A DNA stretch of 64,000 bases from Lumbricus rubellus (GCA_945859605.1 OX243814.1:41210103-41274102), one strand, 5' to 3'. Counted from the first letter of the stretch, positions 22,566 through 34,369 are shown. The notes: generated by a model from the sequence alone, not told the origin. Made by a program: numbers and translations.

Positions 22566-23365
22566 CATATATATAATTTTTATATGAGCAAAACAGAAAT
22601 TATTTTTTTTCACTAATTACCTCTATCTAGGTGGTAAACTGTATCATAACGAAATTCAGAAGTGATAGAATGATGATTTCAATGTCTGGGATAATAAAGG
22701 TTAATCACTTTCAAATATCTTGTTTGCAAACTTCATATAAGGCTTTTTTCATCGCTTCTCTTAGCCAAGGTGTCCCTAGGGCTAGGCTCAAGTGGCACAA
22801 TTCCGTCGTCCACAGACCCTTAACCAACCGTCAGAATGAGCACCATGATGGACGTCGACATGCTTTTGATATCCGTAATAAATGTATGTATGCATGTTAC
22901 GTAGACCGATGGCTATAATATTATACAGTGCTCTGAGGCCTACAGGAATGTACCATGGGTCTCATAATGTAAGCCTACACCTAGCATATATTTATATATA
23001 ACTTATTGTGTGCAATATTTTAAAATATTCAAATAATATAATATATGAATTAATTAATTGCTGCATGAACCTGGGAGTTTGTAAGTGCAGACTATTTTAA
23101 CTAGAAAAATACATATCAGCAAATGCACCAGCACAGGTGTGCAAACATTTTTATACATAATTATGTCATTAGACTTAAACAAAACGAACGGAAAACCCTA
23201 TGCTCAGGGAATTTTCAAGTGTGGGTATTTCACATGTATGTCGCAATGCACCACTGCGCGATACGCTCGACTGACGTTCATTCGCAAAATAAAATTCTCA
23301 GAAAATCGACACAGCTGCTGAGCTATTGATGTCTACGTTATTGATGTAAGGTGAGTTTACTATCA
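22566..23365. other. AT-rich stretch without recognised genes
   Basis: Starts with TATATATAATTTTTATAT; no domain, splice structure or repeat family seen. Confidence 0.3.
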
Positions 23366-23660
23366 GAATGAATGAATGCATGGATGAATGGATGGATGGC
23401 TGGACGGACGGATGGACGGACAGATGGATCATGGATATATGTATGGATGGATGATTGTATGGACATATGGATGGGTTTAGATGGGTGTTAGATTAGATTT
23501 AAGGTTAAGGAGGGTGATCGGGTGTGTGGGTGGGAGGTGGCATGGATATTTGGATGGATGAATGACTGGGTGGATGGATGGGTAGATGGATGGATGGAGG
23601 ACGGACCGATTGATGGATGGATAGATGGGCAGATGAATGGATAATTGGATATACGGTTAG
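23366..23660. repeat. Degenerate GGAT/GATG microsatellite
   Basis: Imperfect tetranucleotide repeats (ATGGATGGATGG, ACGGACGGATGG) with interruptions over ~300 bp. Confidence 0.8.
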
Positions 23661-23787
23661 TTTGGCTTATGGATGAAAAGCATGGGTGTGTACGAAATAA
23701 TATAGAAAGAATATGTAATATTAACTACAGATTGTATAGATGAATGAATTAATCAAGAAATCGATCGTTCAATAAAAGGTCGATCTG

Positions 23788-23956
23788 CATGGGCGGAGTT
23801 TATCAGGAGCTAGTGGGGGCTAAGCCCCCCAAGAAGGCCCAGATTCAACTCATTGGCCATGAAAATGGTATCCTTTTTCAGGGTTAGCCCCCCTAAGAAG
23901 GCCCAGACTCGGGGTTAGCCCCTCCCCCCAAGAACGGAAACCAAACTCCGCCCATG
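23788..23956. mobile_element. 169-bp hAT-type MITE
   Basis: Ends CATGGGCGGAGTTT inverted at both sides, with a perfect 8-bp duplication TCGATCTG (23780-23787 and 23957-23964). The interior repeats GGGGTTAGCCCC-type phrases. The same terminal sequence bounds the 1.5-kb element at 52721-54264. Confidence 0.85.
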
Positions 23957-24494
23957 TCGATCTGTGCAAGAGTTCATCAAAATTATAATTCCAAATACTA
24001 TTATGGGTCATTCATACTGAGGCGCAAATAATTAAGGCCTATCACCACCACAGATATCCATCAGCATGATACCTTATTAAACCTCAGAACGTGCGTTGGT
24101 ATGAAACGGTAATGCATGGCACGGTATGTTTGGTGTGGTAAGTCAGGTAAGTGGTAAGATACTTAAAGATAGTATAGTTTGAGTGACACAAATGACAAAT
24201 GTTGCAGTTCACTAAGATAGGCTACTGGGTATTGATTAATTCCGTTGAGTTTTAGAATTCCTGCGTTACAATCTAATTTCATTTATTCATTCTTGATTCG
24301 TTCTCTCATGTGGCTATTTATTAAATACAACTGCGTTGTATTCCACATTGACAGTTCCTTATCATATGCCGTGTGTCCCACACAATAAATTATGCCTAGT
24401 ATATTAATTTTTATGTTCCCTTCAACATGCGTCATGCTACATGTGAATTTACATGTAGGCTACACGATTTCTGCTGTAGACGTAAGAACCAAGC

Positions 24495-24977
24495 ATGAAG
24501 CTGGATAGAGAAGAAATGCACTCCCATGGTGGCAATGAAATCGAAAGACTTCGCCGTGAACTTGAGAAAGTAAAGCAAGAAATCGAAAGCATGAATCTGG
24601 AGAAGGTAAAGATGGACTACGAGGAGAAACGCAAAGTCAGAGAGCACGAGGAACAAATGGCCAGAATACGACTTGAAGAAATGAAATCTGCCGAGCGAAT
24701 TAAACAAGAACGCATGGAAGAGCGAAAGATGGTCGAGACCGAAGCCCAAGAGAAGATGGATCATTTGAGGAGCAAGTACAAGGAGCTGAGGAAGCAACAA
24801 CAGTCGAGACAACAAAGGGAGAAAGTCATTCTCTACGGGGCTGCTGGCGTTGTTACAGTGGCTGCAGGCGTTGTAGCAGCGGCTTGGGGTGTCGGGAGTT
24901 ACTGTGGCACAGCATTTGCCTGTGGAATGGTGGCTGGTACAGCTCTAGGTGCGGTTATGGTAGTGCTCTTGGCTTGA
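24495..24977 (+). CDS. Coiled-coil / hydrophobic C-terminus protein, family member 2
   Basis: An intact 160-residue frame. The ATG at 24495 is the first after an in-frame TAA (24483-24485). Residues ~14-115 are a charged coiled coil (EIERLRRELEKVKQEIES onward) with the family block VREHEEQMARI ... QERMEERKMVE ... EAQEKMDHL. Residues ~116-160 are hydrophobic and Gly/Ala/Val-rich (AAGVVTVAAGVVAAAWGVGS) with two Cys, ending AVMVVLLA, long enough for a membrane hairpin. No signal peptide, so the tail may anchor it from the cytosolic side (inference). AATAAA at 25112 lies 135 bases after the stop. The gene appears intronless and is flanked by transposons. Function unknown; a pure structural coiled-coil protein is the alternative. 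Confidence 0.78.
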   Translation: MKLDREEMHSHGGNEIERLRRELEKVKQEIESMNLEKVKMDYEEKRKVREHEEQMARIRLEEMKSAERIKQERMEERKMVETEAQEKMDHLRSKYKELRKQQQSRQQREKVILYGAAGVVTVAAGVVAAAWGVGSYCGTAFACGMVAGTALGAVMVVLLA

Positions 24978-25111
24978 TACTCTGCCGTGTAAAGCCAAGC
25001 GTCAGATTAATTTTCAGAACACTATTTTATTAAGTGTCACAGCGTCAGTAGTTCAGTTTTGAATTGACTTTACTTTTGCAGTCGGCCTCTGCATGTGACA
25101 TGAATTGCGTA

Positions 25112-25117
25112 AATAAA
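25112..25117 (+). promoter_or_regulatory. Polyadenylation signal of coiled-coil gene 2
   Basis: AATAAA within GCGTAAATAAAATG, a context much like GTAAATAAAC after gene 1. Confidence 0.5.
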
Positions 25118-25329
25118 ATGTAAATCATATAAATATTTTTCATTTATGAATGTCCGTTTCTTTTGATATAGTGACTTATAATGTTCTTATTGAAAGAATT
25201 TTATTGTAACTTTAATGTCCCAACTGCAGGGCGTCATGTCGTCCTGGATCTAATTTGATAAGCAACATCCTTTAACAAATCAGGTTCACATAATATTGTT
25301 TCTCGCATTTGATATGGCGCCTCGTCAAG

Positions 25330-25520
25330 CCGCCTACTCAGAGGCGCTCCCGACTACAGCGTGAACACTGCATAGAAGTTTCACATCGAAGCGCACGTGC
25401 AATTGCATGCGAAGGACTTGCTCGAGGTCTCTACGCGGCGGCTTGAGGAGTTGAGGTGGATTCGAACCTGGAATCCTCTGACTCCAAGTCGCCGAACCCA
25501 CCACTACACCACTTCGCCTC
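25330..25520 (-). mobile_element. tRNA-derived SINE
   Basis: Reverse-sense copy with CTCAGAGGCGCTCCCGACTA, the B box GGATTCGAACCTGG (near 25457) and the A-box region CACTACACCAC at the right end. A short AGTTGAGG-type duplication lies in the middle. The tail side is lost or diverged. Confidence 0.65.
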
Positions 25521-26600
25521 ACAATTATTATATTATTGCTTATAGACCAATGTGTTCTAAACACTTGAATTAGCATCAGGGATTGAACAGTCAAATTTCC
25601 AATTTTTTGCCTAATATGAGAAGATTTATTTAAACTGAAATATTCGTGTAATGCTTGCAGCTAAGTGTGGCGGTTGTCTGGTACCATCGTTTACCTTCTT
25701 CATGAAAAATCTATCTGTTAACTGAGTTGTTTTTACTGACCAGACATGACATTCTACAGCTTATAGGCCTACCACACAGCTCTTAATGGTTGAGTTGTCA
25801 ACAATTCAATCTCTAACAATAAGGAGTTATGAACCTTGCTAAGCCAAGTCAAAATTTATTAAAACTTTTGAATGAAATTATTTATGAAAACATTCATTGA
25901 ATGTGTTAGGGCGAGGTCTACTCTGTCAGTATTCACGTTGACAATTTTTTTAGTTGATCATTTTAATTGATTCGATTGACTGTTCACTTCTGCGTGCGAT
26001 TCATATAGACCTAGCATTGGCTTGGCACTGCCAAATATTTTAAAATTAAACCGATGCATTACACTAAAGTGACTAAATGTTAGTAACTGAGCAAACACTG
26101 GTAGCCTAGAACGATAGATTTGCACATAAATTGTAATCCAAAAATTGGCTAACACTCTAGAGCCTTGGCCTAATGGACAATTTTGAGGGCAGTCACAAGA
26201 ATTATGGACGATTTAAGCAAATCGTGGCGCTAATCAATGACAATTTATATGCATTTTGGAGTATTAAACATCAATGGGGTCATAAGATGGTGCCTATATT
26301 CAGGAAAATTTATGCGCATGCGTAGTGGTCAAGGTTAGCATGGATCATGAATAGTGTGTAGTTGTGTAGCCTACATTCAGAGAATTACTTGCAGACTCAG
26401 CCAGACTGCATGAGAACCTGTTGGCTAAGGACTTCCAAACTAATCAATATCAGCAGTGCCCTGAGTGTAGATGGTTTTAGGCCTAAAGCTGAGTATAGGC
26501 TAATAGAGCTATTGGTTAAATCAATACAAAACAAACAATGCTGTCGTTAAACGACAACCCACAGAATGCCAAGTTTATGGAGATTTCCAGTTTTCTAAAT
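25521..26600. other. Unassigned stretch
   Basis: No recognised coding exon or repeat end; AT-rich, with GTAGGCCTA-type words. Confidence 0.3.
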
Positions 26601-26608
26601 ATAACCCA

Positions 26609-27176
26609 CAGGGGCGGATCCAGGGGGGCTTATCCGGACATGGCTCCCCCCCATTTAGAATTCCCATGTATCGTGGCCCCCCCCCCATTTCGATTGAACA
26701 TGCTGTGGAACAATGTATATATTGTACAATTTGGCCCCCCCTATTAAGAAATACCCATGCATTGCGGCCCCCCCTCCGAAAATTTGGCCGGATGACTAAA
26801 AAAAAAAGGTCATCAACTTTTTTGGGCGGACAAAATGACAAAATGGTATTATTTCCCCGAAAATTTTGCCGGATGACTAAAAAAAAGGTCATCAACTTTT
26901 TTGGGCGGACAAAATGACAAAATGGTATTATTTCCCCGAAAATTTTGCCGGATGACTAAAAAAAAGGTCATCAACTTTTTTGGCGGACAAAATAGCATTA
27001 TTTTCCCGAAAATTTAGCCGGATGACTTAAAAAAAAAGATCACCAACTTTTTTGGCAGACAAAATAATATTATTTTCTCGAAAATTTGGCTTTCCCAAGG
27101 CCAAAATTTTTTTCCCGACCCAAGACCAAGAATTTTTGGCCCCCCTCCCCGTCCAAAGTTTCTGTATCCGCCCTTG
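26609..27176. mobile_element. 568-bp hAT-type non-autonomous element with internal tandem repeats
   Basis: Ends CAGGGGCGGATCC and (inverted) CAAGGGCGGATAC, with a perfect 8-bp duplication ATAACCCA (26601-26608, 27177-27184). The interior has about four ~83-bp tandem units, each with GCCGGATGACTAAAAAAAAG, GTCATCAACTTTTTTGG and GACAAAATGGTATTATTTC. The element at 8469-8898 shares the ends and the GGTCATCAACTTTTTTGG phrase. Confidence 0.85.
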
Positions 27177-27184
27177 ATAACCCA

Positions 27185-29280
27185 ATGGTTTTGCCGATAC
27201 ACAATAACAAGACTTAGCCTACCTAAACAGACGAGTCTGTGCAATCGCCAGCTAGAGAAGGAAACACAACACGGCGGTGAGTTGAATTTCGGCTCAGTAG
27301 GCCCTATATTATTATTGTTTTCCTTCCTCTCCATCTAAATATTCACTTAGTGTCTTTTCGATAATACGATATGCAGCCTTGACCATGTTTAATGCTGGCA
27401 ATTATTATTCGGAACTTTGCCTACGATTCAAACACATGATACGGTATCGTATGTAGTGGGACCCATAGCACAGGTTATATCAACATTAGGCCTACATAGA
27501 TGTACAATCAGAAATATTTTGTGAGCTGACTCAGCTGAGGGTTACGATGTAGGCTAATGAGTTCGTATAAAAAGGTCCAAATTAACAGCAACAGTGACTC
27601 CTTAGTCTAATTGATCTACGCAGGCTTAACATAATTATATATTTTAAAGTCACTGTTCTTACATTTTTGGCTGGGCTTGTAATGCAATCCACAGGCCTAC
27701 AACTTTATAAATGCACTTGGACCGTCAGATTCAATAAACCAGACAACTTTGCTATTGTTCTGTTCTCAAAGTCAGAGTTTCTTGACCTTTTTCCGCCCAC
27801 GACAACCCTGAACTCACCACCAAATTTTGTCACACACCATTCAATTGTAAATACCGCTAAAATTAAAATAATATTAAGGTTAAACTAACTTATTTCAAAT
27901 TGTTAAAATTTTAGTGAATGAAAATGTTGACACTGAATGCTTTCCAGTTTCTTATGATACTGATATTCTAAATTCCACTTATCTAAATCTACGATTCTTC
28001 GTCGTTTTATAAGTCTACGCTAATTGCATTGTTTGGCATGGCAGTTAATGGGATTTTTGCTCATGGATCCAATTCGGATCAGAGTAGGACGAGGATCCAC
28101 AGGTGTTGTGAGTGCATAGCAATCTAGACATGGTTCCTGAGGACTTTAAGCTTGGTATAGGCGTTTACTTACTCATTATCATTAACGAGACTAACGAATG
28201 AACATAACGGGCTATAGCTACAGTAAAACTGATTTCAGAAAGAAGAGCATGAGCATGAAGGTAATCATCAATTATTCATAGTCCAAGTCATAGCCTGCTA
28301 ATAATTCAAGGCAAAGCAAGAAAGCATTAGATGAAGACAGCTATGCACTGCATGCATGCATGCCAAAATTATACGCTGCCCTTTAAAATGTTCAATTAGT
28401 GTCAAGGAAACCTGGCAAAAGTACAGGAAAGTTTCACTAAAACGCAGGGGACATCGGGACCTCTGGGCTCTGAACTTGTCCACCTTCGTTGTGGTTGAAT
28501 ATGCAACCAGGCTGAGAGGTTAGGCATCAGACCAATCGTGTCGTCTGTTTCGGAGTGGAAAAATTTCCGTTTCTTTGTGATAATTATAATTTTCCACTTT
28601 TTATTTTTGAATGGTGCAGACAAGCAGTAGAAGTTTAGTCGGCGCCGTCGCTGATAGCCTGTGCCGTATGTCGTATTGTCATGTGTCTATAGAAATCATG
28701 GGCTTAGCCTATATGCAATGTGGCAAACGTTACCGATGCTTAGGCCTATTATAGAATGATATGGAATAGCGTGCTGCGAATTATTCTCACAGCCAACGCC
28801 CGCTAAACTGGTAAACACGTCAGTGACTCAGTGTAATGCATGCAAGAACGACAGATGTATGCTGTGAGAGTTCGCGATACACCAATTTTTGCGACACACC
28901 AATCGATGAAACCCTTTTCACGACAAATGCACGGGTTAAGAGCCTCTGCTCTATAGTAGGCCTACGTGTTAGGCTACAGTAGCCTGTAATATTTTATCAA
29001 AAATATTTAGTACTCGATATATTATATATATATTATATAAAATAGAATATTATTCTTATTATATATGCGGTAATCATAATCCTATAATAATACTGTAAGT
29101 AAAATGTGTTTTAAGGGATTATTATTGCATGAGGAAGATCTCATTGGTACATAATATTTATAGCAAAAAATTGTATTTGGATAACATGTAACACGTCGAT
29201 CGGGCTGCATCAAGTTCGAAAAACAATATTAGGCCTGTATGCATAACTAGCTGGGATACCCGGCGATGCTCGGGAATTTT
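27185..29280. other. Unassigned intergenic stretch
   Basis: About 2.1 kb with no recognised gene. Frames of 61-106 codons lack domains. The 28990-29110 part is very AT-rich. Confidence 0.3.
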
Positions 29281-29570
29281 ATGTAAATGGCCTTGAAGCT
29301 GTGTCGACGGAATGGAAATAGCAACGGTTTGGGGTTTCACGCCCCTCCATGGTCCCTACACTGGCTGGACCTGACGGTCCTCTGTCTACATGAAAAGTTT
29401 CATATCAATAGCTGCAAAACTGCAAAAAAATGCCCCACCCTCCCCCCAAAATTTCGCCCCCCTAAAAAACGCCCTGCTCCACCCGGCCCCTACGGGGATA
29501 GGTGTATTTGTTGGTGGCGAGGTGGTCCCGGTGACACTCTATTTAGCTTCAACTTTTCAGTTGAATAGCT

Positions 29571-30875
29571 GTGAGAGAATGCGAAAACTACAGAACAATA
29601 GCGTTGATATCTCATGCAAGTAAGATTCTACTTAAAATTATACATAAAAGAATGGAGAGCACGATTGAGAGGGAACTGCCGGTGCATCAGGCAGGTTTCA
29701 GGAGACGGAGAGGAACAAGAGACCACATAGCGAACCTCAGGTGGATAATGGAAAGGCAAAGAGAATTTGAACAGCAGGTACACATATGCTTTATAGATTA
29801 CAGCAAGGCCTTCGATTGCATCGATCATGCTCTGATGTGGAAGACTTTGCGCGATATGGGGATACCAATACACCTCATAAAGCTCCTCAAGAACTTATAT
29901 GGGAACCAGATGGCTGTGGTCAGGACAGAACACGGTGAAACGACAAGTTTCCAAATAAAGAAAGGAGTACGACAAGGATGCATACTATCGCCATACCTGT
30001 TTAATCTATACGCTGAAATGATAGTGAGAAAAGCAGGCCTAGAGGAGACAAATGCGGGAGTGAGGATAGCGGGTAGGACACTGAATAACCTAAGATATGC
30101 AGACGACACAACACTGCTGGCAGGGAAAAAAGAGGATTTAAAAGCTATCATCAGAAAACTACAAGCAGAAAGTGAGAAAGCAGGATTGTTTTTCAACTTA
30201 AAGAAGACCAAGATCATGACAACAGAGAAATGGACAAGCTTTGAAGTGGACGGGGAGGAGTTGGAGGTGGTGACAAGTTTCTGCTTCTTGGGAGCCATGA
30301 TAGAAAGCGATGGTGGATGTGACAGAGAGATACGACGAAGGATAGCTTTGGGAAAGACGGCAGCGAAGGGGCTGGAGAAAATATGGAAGGATAAACACGT
30401 GAGCCTAATGACGAAGACAAGAATTGTAAAGGCAATGATATTCCCAGTGGTGCTGTATGGATGTGAAACGTGGACAAAAACAAAGGCCTTAGAAAGGAAA
30501 ATCGATGCTTGCGAAATGTGGATATGGAGGAAGGTATTAAGAACTTCGTGGATTGAAAAAAGAACAAATGAATCCGTATTACAAGAGATCGGACAGTCAA
30601 GAGGGAATATGTCATTGGGACAGAGAGCGGCAAGGCAGAAAATGGCGTTCTTTGGACATGTGATGCGAGCAAACGGCTTGGAAAAGGAGATGATGTTGGC
30701 CTGCGGAGAGGGAAAAAGGAAGAGAGGACGCCCAAGAAGAAGGTGGATGGAAGAAATACACGAGAGAACAAAGATGAAACTGGAGGAATTGAGAGACGCG
30801 ACGGAAGATCGTAACACATGGAGAAGGTTTATCACAGCGGTCGCTAAGGTTCCAAGAATCGACGGCACAAGGTGA
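29571..30875 (+). pseudogene. Non-LTR reverse transcriptase C-terminal part (RTE-like)
   Basis: An open frame of 434 residues, entered from the array at 29571 (GTG, not a real start). It contains RT motifs in order: CENYRTIALIS, PVHQAGFRRRRGTRDHI, CFIDYSKAFDCIDH, KKGVRQGCILSPYLFNLYAE, LRYADDTTLLAG (catalytic YADD), GLFFNLKKTK, and FLGAMIESDG. The tail is typical of this LINE group: TNESVLQEIG, MAFFGHVMRANGLEK, KRKRGRPRRRWMEEI. The endonuclease domain and the first RT blocks are absent, so it is a dead 5'-truncated copy although the remaining frame is intact, which suggests a fairly recent insertion. A 448-codon antisense frame over it is a shadow. Confidence 0.85.
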
Positions 30876-30880
30876 AGGTG
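29575..30880 (+). mobile_element. 5'-truncated LINE inserted in the tandem array
   Basis: Flanked by the 8-bp direct repeat AGCTGTGA (29567-29574 and 30881-30888), which is part of the array unit, so the array sequence marks the insertion point. The 3' end comes only a few bases after the stop codon. The 5' part (endonuclease and the start of RT) is missing. Confidence 0.65.
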
Positions 30881-32023
30881 AGCTGTGAAACTATGGCGAT
30901 GGTAAAACAATGTGAAAAATGAAGTTTTTGCCCCCCCCCCCTTCATTCTCCCTCTGGTGGCAGAGATTCGCCAACTCGTTTTCTGGGAGGACCTGACGGT
31001 CCTCTGTCTAAATGCAAAATTTGACATCAATATAGCTGAAAAAATTTCGCCCCACCCAAAACATTTCGCCCCCCTAAACAACGCCCTGCCCCGCCCGGCC
31101 CCTGCGGGGCGAGCGAGGTGTGTGTTGGATGGAGGGCAAGGTGGTCCCGGTGGCATCCTATCTAGCTGCAACGTTTCAGGTGAATAGCTGTGAAACTATG
31201 GCGATGGTGTAAAAATAGGGAAAATGGAGTTTTGGGGTCCCCCCATTTTCTCCCTGGTGGTAGAGATTCGCCAACTCGTGTTTTGGGAGGACCTGACGGT
31301 CTTCTGTCTAATTTTTCAGCTATTGATGCAAAATTTTGCATCAATAGCTGAAACATTTTGCCCCCTAAAAATTTTGCCCCCCTAAAAAACGCCCAGCCCC
31401 GCCCGGCCCCTGCGGAGCGAGTGAGGTGTGTGTAGGTTGGGGGCAAGTTGGTCCCGGTGGCATCCTATCTAGCTGCAACGTTTCAGGTGAATAGCTGTGA
31501 AACTATGGCGATGGTGTAAAAATAGGGAAAATGGAGTTTTGGGGTCCCTCCCATTTTTCCCTGGTGGTACAGATTCGCCAACTCGATTTCTGGGAGGACC
31601 TGGCGGTCCTCTGTATAAATGCAAAACTTGGAATCAATAGCTGCACAAAAATGTTTTTTGGCCCCCTCCCCCCAAAATTCCCCCCATCCTGGCCCCCATG
31701 GTGTTAGAAATTTGCCAACCCCTGCACTTGCTAAGTTTGATGGACCGCTGTCTAGGTGCAAAATTTCAGATCAATAGCTGCGAAACTGTGGGCGTGCATT
31801 CTGGACAAATATACATACATACATATATACAATACATACATATAAATAAATAAATAAATATACATCCTCTCTTATAGATATAGATAAACGTGATATTCAT
31901 GCAAATTAAAAGGTCATATATATGCTGGACTGCAAGAGTGCCTCGTGAGTCGTTACCCTCGTAATATGTGTTGAAGCCTATAGGCCTATAATTATTATAC
32001 ATATATAATATAGGTAGTATCAG

Positions 32024-32294
32024 CAGTGGCGGATACAGAAACTATGGACGGGGGGGGCAAAATTTCCTGGCCTTGGGTCTGGATAATTTTTCGTTCGTAT
32101 CAGCCAAAAGAGTTGATGACCTTTTTTTAGTCATCCAGTTCAAGTACATGTCCTCAAAATATACCATTATACATTATACAACATTGTTCGAAAGTTTGTT
32201 GATTTGTTGAAGCCAAATGGGGGGACGATACAATGTCATGGCAGTTCTAAATGGGGGGCCATGGCCGGATTGGCCCCCTCTAGATCCGCCCTTG
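32024..32294. mobile_element. 271-bp hAT-type MITE
   Basis: Ends CAGTGGCGGATACAG and (inverted) CAAGGGCGGATCTAG, with flanking 8-mers AGTATCAG and AGTATCCG (7 of 8). Shares the GTTGATGACC-TTTTTTTAGTCATCC phrase with its relatives at 8469 and 26609. Confidence 0.75.
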
Positions 32295-32607
32295 AGTATC
32301 CGGCTAAACTAAAACTCACTTAAAACCACAGTCAAAAAATTCTGCAATGCATGCAATTTATTTCTCAGTGCATGGACTCAAACATTTTAGTCTAGGCCTA
32401 TATACTAAAATCACACCTGTTCTCTGTAGGCCTATTCCGCCTGTTAGCTGCTTCGAAGGTTTTCTTATAGCCCAACGGAAATTATTATTAGTATAATTGT
32501 TTTTAATTTTAAATAAAATAACCCCGAGGTAGACATGATCCAGAGACTTAACAGGCTTAAGCAGATTTGTGTGGAATTTACCTTATTCGTCAAGGTTTCA
32601 TGTATAT

Positions 32608-32667
32608 TTATTATCACTATCATTATTATTATTATCATTATTATCATTATTATTATTATCATTATTA

Positions 32668-32735
<68 letters not shown>

Positions 32736-32828
32736 TTTTTTATTATTTTTTTAGCGCCCGAGGTATTTATGATCCCTCAGGCTTTAAAAACAATAAATAC
32801 TAAAAACAGTGTTGTTCTGGAGTTAGCG

Positions 32829-32923
<95 letters not shown>

Positions 32924-32924
32924 G
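32608..32924. repeat. ATT/ATC microsatellites
   Basis: Two runs, about 32608-32731 and 32829-32924, of (ATT)n with ATC interruptions, separated by ~97 bp. The poly-Ile, poly-Tyr and poly-Leu frames over them are artefacts. Confidence 0.95.
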
Positions 32925-33203
32925 CCTACCTGTAAGTAATTTCCATGGGCTGTAATGTATAGCCTGGACTAATCCGTAGTCAAGCTTTTATAATTTTGCG
33001 TCAAGCCACTGGTCAACTACTGCCATGCACATTGCTTAGTTCCATCCTTGAGCATAATTATAGCTGTGAAGGTAAACGATATATTTATATACCTCATTCT
33101 GTTATTTTTAGTATTGAAATAAATGAATTTTGCTATGTTTTCAGTGCCTGTAAGTTAAAAGAAACTGTCGAAAGAACATAAGTGTCGAAGAAACCTAAAC
33201 ACA

Positions 33204-33677
33204 ATGTCAGAAAGCGAACTAAGTTCTGATCGGGAACTGAAACTTAAACTTAAAGAAGCAGACAATGAGGGGCTGCGGATAAAACTGGAGCTGGCGAAGA
33301 TTGAGTTAGAAATGAAGAAATTGGAATCGGCAACGTTGAAGATGATACACGAAGAAAACGCCAAAGTTAGAGAACATGAGATAACAATGAACAAACTGAA
33401 ATTTGAAGAAAAGAAAGCCCAATGGGAAATCGACAAACAACGTTTCGAAGAGCGACGGCTCGTGACGAAAGAATTTCAAGAGAAACTGGACGAAATTAAT
33501 GACAAGGTGAAAGCCATTCAGATGCAGCTTCAACAAAACGGCGGACTGGATATGAAGAACATTGGATTCGCTGTTTCAGCCGTTCTCATGATGATAAGCA
33601 ATTTTTCTGGTTATTTTGGAAATGCTGCAGTCAGCCAGGTGGTTGCGGGTGTTGCTGCTGTCACTCCTATACCGTAG
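33204..33677 (+). CDS. Coiled-coil / hydrophobic C-terminus protein, family member 3
   Basis: An intact 157-residue frame. The ATG at 33204 (context CACAATGT) follows an in-frame TAA at 33156. Residues ~10-110 are coiled coil (LKLKLKEADNEGLRIKLELA onward) with the family block VREHEITMNKL ... DKQRFEERRLV ... EFQEKLDEINDK. Residues ~117-157 are hydrophobic (IGFAVSAVLMMISNFSGYF, then AVSQVVAGVAAVTPIP). The coiled coil aligns with members 1 and 2 without gaps over ~45 residues, while the tails keep only composition. A TTTTCAG at about 33136-33142 could be the acceptor of a 5'UTR intron; the coding part is unbroken. AATAAA signals occur at 34244 and 34356. Function unknown. It lies 1.8 kb beyond the 3' end of the FReD array, in convergent orientation. 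Confidence 0.78.
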   Translation: MSESELSSDRELKLKLKEADNEGLRIKLELAKIELEMKKLESATLKMIHEENAKVREHEITMNKLKFEEKKAQWEIDKQRFEERRLVTKEFQEKLDEINDKVKAIQMQLQQNGGLDMKNIGFAVSAVLMMISNFSGYFGNAAVSQVVAGVAAVTPIP

Positions 33678-34355
33678 TGAAAGAAAACATCATCATCAAT
33701 TATGGTTGAGCCAGAATTAAGGATTTCTACCTACTCAGACCTCTTTAGGTCAACGAAGTGGTCTTTCGGTTTTAGCACTGAACTTTCAAGTAGCGCAGTT
33801 TAGATGATGTTAGAACAACTTTAATACTTTATTCGTTTAGTACCCTATATAGCTTTAAAAAACCTATTGGAACGCACGTGTGTTTCAAAGGATGCACTAT
33901 ATAGCCTAAATGATACTGCAGTGCAGTACGCGTAGGCTACATCATGTAAAATAATAATTTCACAGAGTCCGGTCAATATGTTCGAATTTGCAATCGCTGG
34001 ATAATGACTCTTTCCTGAGGAGTGCGTTTTTCTGATTAGGTTGCACAGAACTAACGAACTAATGCGACGGATAGATCATTAGGCTAACTGATTTAACCAT
34101 TATTTTATTTTTTCATTGTTTAATCTCGGACTTCTTGTTTATCATCTTATCATTTAGTGCTTGTTTCGCTGGTGTAGGACTATTATGTTGTTCGATCCAA
34201 TAATAATGTTGTGCATGATATGAAAACGTTATCGATTTGGTTAAATAAATAGATCTAAGCAACTCAATAAACAACTCTACCATCTTGCATCTGAAAGTGT
34301 GCATAGGTAGCCCTATGTGTGTCTACTTCGAAGTAATTTTTTGCTATCTTGGTGC

Positions 34356-34361
34356 AATAAA
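34356..34361 (+). promoter_or_regulatory. Polyadenylation signal candidate of coiled-coil gene 3
   Basis: AATAAA about 680 bases after the stop. An earlier AATAAA at 34244-34249 is an alternative. Confidence 0.4.
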
Positions 34362-34369
34362 ATTTATGG

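Larger units (their letters stand above)
29290..31800 (+). repeat. ~305-bp tandem array interrupted by a LINE
   Basis: Units share the order AATAGCTGTGAAACTATGGC, then GATTCGCCAACTCG, GGACCTGACGGTCCTCTGTC, ATCAATAGCTG, CCCCTAAAAAACGCC, and GTCCCGGTGGCATCCTATCT. Copies start near 29290, 30881, 31184 and 31490; the last is diverged and runs into an ACAT microsatellite at 31810-31860. A single related unit is at 46540-46650. Spacing between the clean copies is 303-306 bp. Confidence 0.7.

Noticed and set aside
29825..31171. 448-codon - strand frame
   Set aside because: Antisense shadow of the LINE reverse transcriptase; Ser/Phe/Leu-rich, with no domain.
32535..32939. Poly-Ile / poly-Tyr / poly-Leu open frames
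   Set aside because: They are translations of the ATT/ATC microsatellites in three frames.
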